Assembly (NCBI GenBank): GCA_016195385.1
Contig: JACPZS010000033.1
Coordinates: 1-43,440, forward strand
Origin: Verrucomicrobiota bacterium
Lineage (GTDB): Bacteria > Verrucomicrobiota > Verrucomicrobiia > Limisphaerales > JACPZS01
Length of the DNA: 43,440 nucleotides
Reading direction: 5' to 3'
Shown: piece by piece, positions 24,530 through 31,883 of the stretch
Position numbering within the stretch: position 1 is the first letter of the stretch
Layout: every line of letters starts with the position of its first letter
Translations under genes and position numbers: made by a program
Notes under the pieces: model-generated
Databases searched by the model: none
Told to the model about the DNA's origin: nothing
The model's input: only the letters and a program-made list of their open reading frames with translations

Positions 24530-24753
24530 GGCTTGATCTTCTTTGGTAGTTCGCGGCGGCGCGGCGGCATGTCGTCCATCGGCACGGGGCACTGCTTCCA
24601 GACGGCCAGCCAGTTTGCTTTTCGCTTCACGCGGCGGAGGATGACGACGTCTTCCTCGGAGTCGAAGGTCGCATCGAATTGATCGCCCGGACTGGCGGGC
24701 GCAAGCGCCGCGGGTATGCTGAACCGGCGTTTGGCATCGAGGGTGACAATCAT
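24526..24753 (-). CDS. AbrB/MazE-type antitoxin
   Basis: This 75-aa protein starts MIVTLDAKRRFSIPAALA, the swapped-hairpin AbrB pattern that binds DNA as a dimer, with PGDQFDATFDSEEDVVILRR completing the barrel. The C-terminal tail (NWLAVWKQCPVPMDDMPPRR) should wrap the PIN toxin. It probably represses its own operon. It lies 116 bases from the integrase stop; the second copy of an internal repeat (24835-24860) is in that gap. Confidence 0.8.
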   Translation of the reverse strand: MIVTLDAKRRFSIPAALAPASPGDQFDATFDSEEDVVILRRVKRKANWLAVWKQCPVPMDDMPPRRRELPKKIKP

Positions 24754-24834
24754 GGTGGGATAATCCCACGCCGGGTTTTTGCTGTCAATGACCGCGCTGC
24801 TTCGGGGCCGCTCAGGATCCGTGACACAGCGGCA

Positions 24835-24860
24835 CGCAAGGTTTTAAGCTCGTGGTGCGT
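24835..24860. repeat. Internal direct repeat of the island, copy 2
   Basis: This matches 21348-21373 at 24 of 26 positions and lies between the AbrB antitoxin gene and the integrase stop. The two copies are 3.5 kb apart in the same orientation and could mark a cargo insertion or a duplicated gene edge. Confidence 0.5.
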
Positions 24861-24869
24861 GGCCGCGAT

Positions 24870-26024
24870 TTATTTCACCGTGACGGATGGGATCACGCTC
24901 ACCGCCGCCCGCAGCGGTTCAAGTTCGTGATGCGAATAATTCTTGTTCATTTCCGCCGAGGCGTGGCCGGTAAGCAATTGCCGAATTTCTTGGGAAACAC
25001 CTCGATTCAACATTGCGGAATTGAAGCCGTGCCGGAAGGAGTGGAACGAAAGTTTGGAGAACGTGCGCCCCCTGGTGCCTTTGCGTGGCCCGGATGCGCC
25101 CGCCGCGATGCCCGCCTTTTCCATGATCCGGCTAAATGGCGTTGAAAGCCCTTGTGATCCGCCCGTCTTGCGCCCCGCCAGTGTTGAGAAAAGAAACGCT
25201 TCAGGATTGTCCTGCCCGGCAATCGTAAGTAAATGGGCTTCCAAGTCAGGATGCAAAGGGATCACAATTTCCTTGCCCGTGCGCGCTGTCTTCCGGGGCG
25301 TGAAACGAATTGTCTTCGCGGACAAGTCGATGGAAGTCCATTTCATGTTCGCCACATCCCAAAGCCGCGCGCCTGTGAAGTAGGCAAATAAAATCACGCC
25401 GCGCCAGTCTTGGGAAGGAGCCGCGCCCAAAAGTGCCGCTGTTTGTTCCGCCGTGAAGACTTCCTTCTTCACCGCCTTGTGCCCCAAATCATCCAAAGCT
25501 TCCGCCGGATTCTCGGTAATCAAACCTTGCCGGCGGGCCGCGTTGAATGCGGTGCGGATCACACTCACGCCCCGGTTGCACGTCCTGCCCGATTTGCCGG
25601 CATGGATTTCGGCATCGCGGAATGATTTCACATCGCGCGAGGATATGTGGGCGATGTTCAAGGCCGCACGCTTGCCAAGATGTTTGATGAAGCGATCAAC
25701 GACGTAGCCGTAACTCTCGCCCGTGCCTTGGCTGCGAGTTTGTTTTTTGCCGGCAAGCCAGTCCCGAAGCCAGTCTTCCACAGTGTAAAAGTGGAGCGGT
25801 TCGCCCGTGGTGCGTTCCACAATTTCGGAAATCACCCGGCGGGCTTGCGCTTCCGTCAAGATGCCTTTGCCCGCCTTGCGTTCCGCTTCCGCCCAGGCCA
25901 GGCACACCACCCACGCCTTGTTTTTGTCTTTCTCCTTCGTGCTGCGCTGGGTTCGTTCACCGTTCGATTTGCGATAGCAGCAAATCCAGTAAGGACTTCC
26001 GGGCCGTTGCTTGATGGATGGCAT
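24870..26024 (-). CDS. int: Tyrosine site-specific integrase of the island
   Basis: This 384-aa phage-type integrase has an N-terminal arm-binding/SAM-like region (1-170), with the core-binding part around EDWLRDWLAGKK, and a C-terminal catalytic domain. Active-site residues are Arg220 (YFTGARLWDVANMKW), a Lys in the RKTARTGK beta-hairpin (near 245), His328-x-x-Arg331 (FHSFRHG), His354 (LLTGHAS) and the nucleophile Tyr363 (NYSHHEL). It should insert and excise the element at the SNF2 3' end. It lies about 100 bases inside attR and reads away from it. Its promoter overlaps the paired TGCACACA sites, so autoregulation is likely. Confidence 0.94.
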   Translation of the reverse strand: MPSIKQRPGSPYWICCYRKSNGERTQRSTKEKDKNKAWVVCLAWAEAERKAGKGILTEAQARRVISEIVERTTGEPLHFYTVEDWLRDWLAGKKQTRSQGTGESYGYVVDRFIKHLGKRAALNIAHISSRDVKSFRDAEIHAGKSGRTCNRGVSVIRTAFNAARRQGLITENPAEALDDLGHKAVKKEVFTAEQTAALLGAAPSQDWRGVILFAYFTGARLWDVANMKWTSIDLSAKTIRFTPRKTARTGKEIVIPLHPDLEAHLLTIAGQDNPEAFLFSTLAGRKTGGSQGLSTPFSRIMEKAGIAAGASGPRKGTRGRTFSKLSFHSFRHGFNSAMLNRGVSQEIRQLLTGHASAEMNKNYSHHELEPLRAAVSVIPSVTVK

Positions 26025-26039
26025 AATGCCGTGCGATTG

Positions 26040-26063
26040 TTACTGCACACAATAATGCACACA
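26040..26063. promoter_or_regulatory. Paired TGCACACA sites at the right end of the island
   Basis: TTACTGCACACA, four bases (ATAA) and TGCACACA repeat the left-end unit (15873-15896) in the same orientation. The unit covers the predicted -10 box and part of the spacer of the integrase promoter. Bound protein would therefore both mark the end for recombination and block integrase transcription. Confidence 0.55.
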
Positions 26064-26077
26064 CTCACCCGTGTCAA
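26049..26077 (-). promoter_or_regulatory. Putative integrase promoter
   Basis: On the minus strand TTGACA (26077-26072) and TATTGT (26054-26049) are 17 nt apart, a good sigma70-type match. The predicted start of transcription is near 26042, 18 bases before the integrase ATG (26024). Confidence 0.6.
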
Positions 26078-26125
26078 AGACGTTCTATTATGTTAAAAAC
26101 AAAGGGGTTTTTGAAGATCAAGGAG

Positions 26126-26163
26126 GCAAGATAGATTTGGATTACCTCTTCAGCGAAGATTGA
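26126..26163. repeat. attR: right attachment repeat
   Basis: A 38-bp copy of the SNF2 gene end (GCAAGATAGATTTGG... to the TGA at 26161-26163), with 35/38 identity to attL. The differences turn Thr to Ile in one codon and are silent in two. The host flank resumes here: the convergent Sel1-repeat gene ends at 26179. Confidence 0.85.
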
Positions 26164-26178
26164 GTCGCGTTGGGCACG

Positions 26179-27039
26179 TCAGGGCAAAATCAGACCGCCC
26201 TTTTCCGTGATGTTTTGCGAAATCATCGCGTAGGTGCGACGACGGCCGTCTTCGATTTGCGGCTTGGTCATCTGCTTCACCAGGAAATCACGCGCCTGCA
26301 CGGCGTATTTGTCGCCCTGTGCGGCGGCGGTGTTGAAGTAGATGTAAGCCATCACGCGATCCTGCGGCACACCCCGGCCATCCACGTAAGCGATGCCCAG
26401 ATTCACCAGCGCGTCGGCGAGGCCCTGGGTCGCGGCCTGACGATACCATTTCACCGCTTCCGTGTAATTGGTCGCCACGCCTTCGCCTTTGTAGTATCGG
26501 ATGCCAAGATTATTTTGCCCGGCAGCGAGACCTTGCTCGGCTGCCATGCGAAACCAGCGCACGGATTGCGCGAAGTCGCGTTTCGTGCCCAACGCATCGC
26601 GATAGCAGACGCCGAGATTGTTCTGCGCCGCAGCGTAGCCTTGTTCGGCAGCCTGGCGATACCAGCGCATGGCGTCGTCGTAATTGCGCCGGACGCCCTG
26701 GCCCACTTGATAAAAGAAACCGAGGTTGTTCTGCGCGGGCGCGTAGCCAAGTCCCGCGGCTTTTTGATAACACACAGCGGCTTCGTCGAAATTTTTCGTC
26801 ATTTCGAGAAACACGCCCTGCTCGTACTCCGCTTTCAAATCCACCGCTTTGGAGCTCATGTCCTGGAACGCCTCCGTCGCCGAAACTTTGGCTGGCTTGC
26901 GCTCCTGACCAGACAGTGGACGGCTGGTGAGTGCCAGCGCACCCAGCGTCAGCAACATGAGCGCGACGGGCAGCAAACTGGCCGGCGACCACGGCTTTTC
27001 CCGCCGGGGCGGCCGCGTAAATGAGAAACTGGCATTCAT
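26179..27039 (-). CDS. Membrane-anchored or exported Sel1-repeat protein
   Basis: This 286-aa protein has a basic N-terminus, then one hydrophobic segment (LLPVALMLLTLGALAL, about 22-37) acting as anchor or signal. It is followed by five to six Sel1 repeats in register, for example APAQNNLGFFYQVGQGVRRN, AAAQNNLGVCYRDALGTKRD and AAGQNNLGIRYYKGEGVATN. Sel1 arrays are helical scaffolds for protein binding. Before integration of the island the gene converged on the SNF2 gene with about 15 bases between stops. It is divergent from the PEP-CTERM gene. Confidence 0.85.
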   Translation of the reverse strand: MNASFSFTRPPRREKPWSPASLLPVALMLLTLGALALTSRPLSGQERKPAKVSATEAFQDMSSKAVDLKAEYEQGVFLEMTKNFDEAAVCYQKAAGLGYAPAQNNLGFFYQVGQGVRRNYDDAMRWYRQAAEQGYAAAQNNLGVCYRDALGTKRDFAQSVRWFRMAAEQGLAAGQNNLGIRYYKGEGVATNYTEAVKWYRQAATQGLADALVNLGIAYVDGRGVPQDRVMAYIYFNTAAAQGDKYAVQARDFLVKQMTKPQIEDGRRRTYAMISQNITEKGGLILP

Positions 27040-27403
27040 CGAAATTAAATTTTAGCGCTCGAATGCGACCAACAAACGCGCATCGCGTTCGAAATCAATT
27101 TGGTGGCAACTCCCTGCCGGACACGCAGCCCAGGCAGGCGCGGCGCACGAAATCCATTCGTGTGCTGATCTACTTCGACTGGAGCGCCAGAAATCTTGAG
27201 GCGCGCCGGTCTGGTGAACCGGAACTGGCTCCTTTCCGGCGTGGAAGCCCTTGCTTTAACTTCATCCAGCCAAATTGGAATTCGGCGTTTCAAAGGCGGC
27301 GCAGTTGGGAGCCGCGTTTGGAGAATAATTTGCCAACTCGCGCGGAAGTATGATACTCGGCGCTCGTGCAATATCCGGCGGCGGTCTGGAAGTAATTTAC
27401 CAA
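27040..27403. other. Divergent intergenic region
   Basis: About 360 bases lie between the start codons of the Sel1 and PEP-CTERM genes and must hold both promoters. Open frames here are basic, Arg-rich and unlike proteins. No repeat or RNA gene was recognised. Confidence 0.45.
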
Positions 27404-28066
27404 ATGAAAACACTCGCTCAAAGCAGATACGTCGTTTCGCTCGCGGTGGCGTTGTCGTTTGTGGCATCTGCGCATGGTCAGGTTCTCATCGTGGATAACC
27501 TCGCGGCCTCTCGCTCAATTTCAAGTTCTGCTTCGGTTTTCGACACACAATGGGAGGCAAACAAATTTGTCACCGACAGCCATAGCTACCGCCTGAAGTC
27601 AGTTTCTTTGCTCATGGATTCCGCTTCCATTCCCGCCAATTCTTTTCAAGTCGAAGTCAGGTCCGATGCAGGTCGTCAGCCCGGAGAGGTGCTGGCAATA
27701 TTGAGCGGTAGCAGCAATCCGAAGATTGCGGACATTTACAGCTACTTCACAACCTCGCGCGTGATTCTTGGCCCGGACACTCCCTACTGGATAGTCGCCT
27801 CAGTTCGGACGGGGAACGGAGAATACTCTTGGAACTTTGCCAGCGATCAAAGCTTCGTCGGAGTAGGCCAGCTTGGTGGCTGGAGTGAAAGTATCAACGG
27901 AGGTGCCACTTGGTCCGACGAGGAAGTTGCGTTCCCAAGTCAGTTCAGCGTGGTTGGTGAAATTGTGCCCGAACCATCCAGTTGCGTCCTGATCGTGCTT
28001 GGCCTCGCTGCAATTGGGTTCCAGAAATCCTCGTGCTTTGCGCGCTACCTGCGAACACGGAACTGA
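27404..28066 (+). CDS. PEP-CTERM sorted exported protein
   Basis: This 220-aa protein has a signal peptide (MKTLAQSRYVVSLAVAL, cleaved near ASAHG). A beta-rich body follows (30-190; FDTQWEANKFVTDSHSYRLK, SFQVEVRSDAGRQPGEVLAI), of the 'choice-of-anchor' type. The C-terminus has VPEPSSCVLIVLGLAAIGF and then a basic RYLRTRN, the tripartite PEP-CTERM signal recognised by exosortase. The protein is probably cell-envelope or matrix associated. The ATG at 27404 is chosen for the signal peptide; an in-frame start at 27350 adds no signal-like sequence. Confidence 0.82.
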   Translation: MKTLAQSRYVVSLAVALSFVASAHGQVLIVDNLAASRSISSSASVFDTQWEANKFVTDSHSYRLKSVSLLMDSASIPANSFQVEVRSDAGRQPGEVLAILSGSSNPKIADIYSYFTTSRVILGPDTPYWIVASVRTGNGEYSWNFASDQSFVGVGQLGGWSESINGGATWSDEEVAFPSQFSVVGEIVPEPSSCVLIVLGLAAIGFQKSSCFARYLRTRN

Positions 28067-28173
28067 AATCCAACGACGCTCTTCATACAATGGAGTAAAA
28101 GGCCGGCTCCAATTTCCACATCGAAAAACTCTCCCCTTGTCGCACTACTACTCCCGCCTACACTTGCCCGCGC

Positions 28174-31100
28174 ATGATGGATACGTTTGAACTGCACGCA
28201 CCGGAGATGGCAGCGGCCTACCTCGACGCGTTCGAGCCAGAGACGCGCCGACGCGGCGAGGATTACTTCCGTCGCGGGCGCGTGGGCGAAATTTCCTGCG
28301 CCGAACCGGGCGTGCGGTTTGTCGCCCCGGTGCAAGGTTCGATGCTCTACCAAGTGGAACTGTTTTACGACGACGCCGACGAAGGCTGGTTTGGCGATTG
28401 CACCTGTCCGATGGAATACGATTGCAAGCACGCCTACGCCGCAATGAAGGCGTTGCTCGCGGAGCAAAGCGTGGCACGTGTGCGCGAAATCAGCGCCGGC
28501 GCGGTGGCGAAATCAGCTCCCGCCACGCGGCAAAAAAAAGAATCGATCGCCATCATCCCGTTGGCGGATCAGGTCGTCGCCGCACTGGGCCGGCCGCTGA
28601 ATCGCGAAGAAGCCAAGTTTCTCCGCCAGTTCAAAACCGTGTATGACCAATGCTGCCGGCAGCGCCGCATCACGCGCTGGGATTTCCAGCAACTCGGGCT
28701 GCCGCTCGGCGGCTACGGCTGGGAGGCGCTGAAAATCTGGCCGGCCTTTCCGCAGAGCGAGCATGAATTCTGGCTCTACGTCGCCAATGAAGCCATGCAG
28801 CATCACGTCCCATTGCCGGATTTTCTGGCGCCGGTTACGAACGTCGCCGCGATCCAAGATCGCCTTGCGAATTGGCGGCGCGCGGAAGAAATCGGGCGTT
28901 GGAATCATCTCCTCGGCAACTTGCGGGACTGGCATGACAATGCGCCGGCAATCGCTCGCGGTGAATGCGATCTTCGGATCAAGGTCGGCGAGAAGGAAGC
29001 TATCCTCGAATGGAAGCGGCCGGACCACGAGGATTTTGAAACCATCAAAAACACGCAACTGCACCAACTCGACCGTGATCACCGGCAGGGCCGGGTTTTA
29101 CTTCCCGCCGAGGCCGAATTGATCTGGCGCTCCTTCCAACCACGGCTGCACTACAACCGCACCGTGCGCCTGCCGTTCGTCGATCCCGAAATGCTCGCCT
29201 TGCTCGCGGGATTTTTCCGCGTGCGCGCGCTCGAAAGCCGGCTGGTGAACGCCGCCGGACAGCCGTTTGCGCGGCCGCCGGAGCCGCTGCGCTGGAATTT
29301 GAAGTCTGCGGCCGCCGAAGACGGCAATTACATTCTGCGCGTCACGCAAGCCGACGGCACGCCGGTACCGCCGTTGCTCTGCACGCTGCCGGGAAATCCG
29401 CCGCTGTATCTCACGCGCGACGCGCTCTTCACCGGCCCAGCGGTGCCCGAACACGTGCTCGAACCGGCGTCGGAAAATCACATCCCCGCCCCCGCGCTCG
29501 AAAGCCGTCCCGGCTTGGAATTGCTGCAACGCCTCGGCGTCGAGTTGCCGCCGCGCGTGCGCGAACGTGTGCGCCGCGTGCCAGTGAACGTCGCCATTCG
29601 CTGCGAACTCAAACCGATTTATCCCGGCAGCCAGTCGGAGAATTGTCTCTTTCACGTGCTGGCGCAGTCCGAAGACGGACAAGTGGAAGAAACCTGGACG
29701 GGTTCGTCTTGGGGCGGCACGTTGCGTGCGTCGCCTCCCAAAAACAAATCCAAGCGGGAGGAATTCATCGCGCTTTACGACCGCGCGCTCATGCACGCCG
29801 TGCCGCGTTTGTTCGAACCGCTCGGCCTCAAGTCTGACGCCTACTCGCGGCTGCCCGCGTTACGCGTGACGAAAAAATTTCCGGAACTTTTCGTTCCGTG
29901 GCTCAAGTCGCTTCCGCCGCAAATTATTGTGCGACTGGACGGCGAACTGGCCTCGCTCGCGCAGGACGCCGTGTCCGGCCAGGTCCGGCTGGACGTGACG
30001 GAGACGCAGATGGATTGGTTCGATCTGCGCGTCGTGCTCGATGTGTCCGACACGACACTCACGCCGGCGGAACTCAAGTTGTTGCTCGATGCGAAAGGCG
30101 GCTTCGTCCGGCTCGGCGCGAAAGGCTGGCGGCGTTTGCAATTTAATCTGACCGACGAAGAAGATGAGCGGCTCGCGCGGCTCGGTTTGAATCCGCATGA
30201 GTTGACCTCCGAACCGCAACGCCTGCACGCGCTGCAACTCGCGGACGAGGCGGCGAAGAAATTTCTGCCCGAACAACAGGCCGCGCAAATCCAGCGTCGC
30301 GCCAGTGAAATCAAAGCGCGCGTTACGCCGGAATTGCCCGGCGGCGTGAGCGCGACGTTGCGACCATACCAACTCGAAGGGTTTCACTTCCTGGCTTACC
30401 TCGCGGCCAATCGCTTCGGCGGCATCCTCGCCGACGACATGGGCCTGGGCAAAACATTACAGACGCTGACATGGCTGGCGTGGCTGCGCAGCCAAACTCC
30501 CCAGACGCCAGACGCCAGACGCCATCCCCCATCTCTCGTCGTTTGTCCGAAGTCCGTGATGGACAACTGGCGGGCGGAGATCGTGCGTTTCACGCCGGAT
30601 TTGCGCGTGCGCATCTGGTCCGCGAGTGAACTGCCGAGCCTGCTCAAGAAACTTGGCGAAGCCGATTTACACGTCATCAATTACAGCCAGCTTCGACTCG
30701 TGGGCGAAGCCCTCGCGCCTGTGTCGTGGCTCGCGGTGATTCTCGACGAAGGCCAATACATCAAAAACCCCAACTCGCAGACGGCGCAAGTAGCGCGGGC
30801 GCTGCGCGCGGATTATCGCCTCGCGCTGTCCGGCACGCCGATTGAAAACAAACTGCTCGACCTCTGGAGCCTCATGGCATTCGCGATGCCCGGCGTGCTC
30901 GGCAGCCGCGCGCAGTTTGCGAAAATGTTCGACGCGAAAGAAGACCCATTCGCCCGCCGCCGGCTGTCCGCGCGCGTGCGGCCCTTTCTGTTGCGGCGCA
31001 CCAAAGCGCAGGTTGCCAAAGATCTGCCCGATCGCATCGAGGAAGATTTATTTTGCGAAATCGAAGGCGAGCAAAAGGCGCTCTATCGCGCCGAACTCAA

Positions 31101-31746
31101 ACGCGCGCAGCAAATGCTGCTCAAGATCAAGACGCAGAAGCAGCTCGCCAAGGATCGCTTTCATTTCCTCACGTCGCTGCTCCGGCTGCGCCAGATTTGC
31201 TGCCATCCCGCGCTGGTGAAACCGGAGTCCAAGGCCGCGAGCGCCAAGCTCGAAGCGCTCGTCGAGCAACTCGAACCGTTGATGGAGGAAGGCAACAAGG
31301 TGCTCGTGTTCTCGCAGTTCGTCGAAATGCTGGCTCTCCTTCAGACCGCGCTCGCAGAAAGAGGCTGGCCGCTGTTTTATCTCGCTGGCGACACGGAAAA
31401 CCGCGGCGAGCTTGTCCAAAAATTTCAGTCGGCGGAAGGCGCGGCGGTGTTCCTCATTTCGCTCAAAGCGGGCGGCTTCGGCCTGAACCTAACCGCTGCG
31501 AGTTACGTCGTACTCTTCGATCCGTGGTGGAATCCCGCCGTGGAAAATCAAGCCATCGACCGCACGCATCGCATCGGCCAAAGTCGAAACGTCATCGCCT
31601 ACCGCCTGCTCATCAAAGACAGCATCGAGGAAAAAATCCGTGCGCTGCAAAAGCAGAAGAGCGCGCTTGCGGACGATGTGCTGGGCGAGGAGAAATTCTC
31701 GCAAAGCCTCACGCTGGAGGATTTGCAGTTTCTCTTCGCGGATTGA
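28174..31746 (+). CDS. SNF2-family helicase with SWIM zinc finger
   Basis: This 1190-aa protein has an N-terminal SWIM zinc finger, C76-x-C78-x5-C84-x-H86 (DCTCPMEYDCKHAYAAMKAL). A long middle region follows, then the Snf2 motor: motif I ADDMGLGKT (near 752), motif II LDEGQ in place of the usual DEAQ/DEAH, motif III LSGTPIENK and motif VI AIDRTHRIGQ. SWIM fingers bind DNA or proteins. It is a paralogue of the protein at 12562, from which it differs by the SWIM finger and in the N-terminal half. Its last codons (EDLQFLFAD) resemble the attachment sequence of the island. A second ATG at 28177 is possible. Confidence 0.92.
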   Translation: MMDTFELHAPEMAAAYLDAFEPETRRRGEDYFRRGRVGEISCAEPGVRFVAPVQGSMLYQVELFYDDADEGWFGDCTCPMEYDCKHAYAAMKALLAEQSVARVREISAGAVAKSAPATRQKKESIAIIPLADQVVAALGRPLNREEAKFLRQFKTVYDQCCRQRRITRWDFQQLGLPLGGYGWEALKIWPAFPQSEHEFWLYVANEAMQHHVPLPDFLAPVTNVAAIQDRLANWRRAEEIGRWNHLLGNLRDWHDNAPAIARGECDLRIKVGEKEAILEWKRPDHEDFETIKNTQLHQLDRDHRQGRVLLPAEAELIWRSFQPRLHYNRTVRLPFVDPEMLALLAGFFRVRALESRLVNAAGQPFARPPEPLRWNLKSAAAEDGNYILRVTQADGTPVPPLLCTLPGNPPLYLTRDALFTGPAVPEHVLEPASENHIPAPALESRPGLELLQRLGVELPPRVRERVRRVPVNVAIRCELKPIYPGSQSENCLFHVLAQSEDGQVEETWTGSSWGGTLRASPPKNKSKREEFIALYDRALMHAVPRLFEPLGLKSDAYSRLPALRVTKKFPELFVPWLKSLPPQIIVRLDGELASLAQDAVSGQVRLDVTETQMDWFDLRVVLDVSDTTLTPAELKLLLDAKGGFVRLGAKGWRRLQFNLTDEEDERLARLGLNPHELTSEPQRLHALQLADEAAKKFLPEQQAAQIQRRASEIKARVTPELPGGVSATLRPYQLEGFHFLAYLAANRFGGILADDMGLGKTLQTLTWLAWLRSQTPQTPDARRHPPSLVVCPKSVMDNWRAEIVRFTPDLRVRIWSASELPSLLKKLGEADLHVINYSQLRLVGEALAPVSWLAVILDEGQYIKNPNSQTAQVARALRADYRLALSGTPIENKLLDLWSLMAFAMPGVLGSRAQFAKMFDAKEDPFARRRLSARVRPFLLRRTKAQVAKDLPDRIEEDLFCEIEGEQKALYRAELKRAQQMLLKIKTQKQLAKDRFHFLTSLLRLRQICCHPALVKPESKAASAKLEALVEQLEPLMEEGNKVLVFSQFVEMLALLQTALAERGWPLFYLAGDTENRGELVQKFQSAEGAAVFLISLKAGGFGLNLTAASYVVLFDPWWNPAVENQAIDRTHRIGQSRNVIAYRLLIKDSIEEKIRALQKQKSALADDVLGEEKFSQSLTLEDLQFLFAD

Positions 31747-31883
31747 AAAGAAGCTCACCGAAAATGTTGCCGGCAAGATCCGAAGTGTTACTTTGGAAAA
31801 TGAAGTGCGGACATCAGCGACTGAATTTGTCGAAAATAACCGGCGTCAGGATTTGTGATTACTGAGTTTCAATCGCGAACATT

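Larger units (their letters stand above)
15785..26163. mobile_element. Integrated satellite-like element (10.3 kb) in the SNF2 gene
   Basis: Direct repeats at both ends duplicate the last 38 bp of the SNF2 gene, and a tyrosine integrase lies directly inside the right end. Gene content from left to right: SF3-like ATPase, Toprim primase, two small proteins, five genes of unknown role (minus strand), two small plus-strand genes, two PIN toxin-antitoxin modules and the integrase. There is no capsid, terminase, relaxase or transposase gene. This fits a phage satellite, a small integrative element or a decayed integrative plasmid; the class cannot be decided from sequence alone. Confidence 0.85.
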
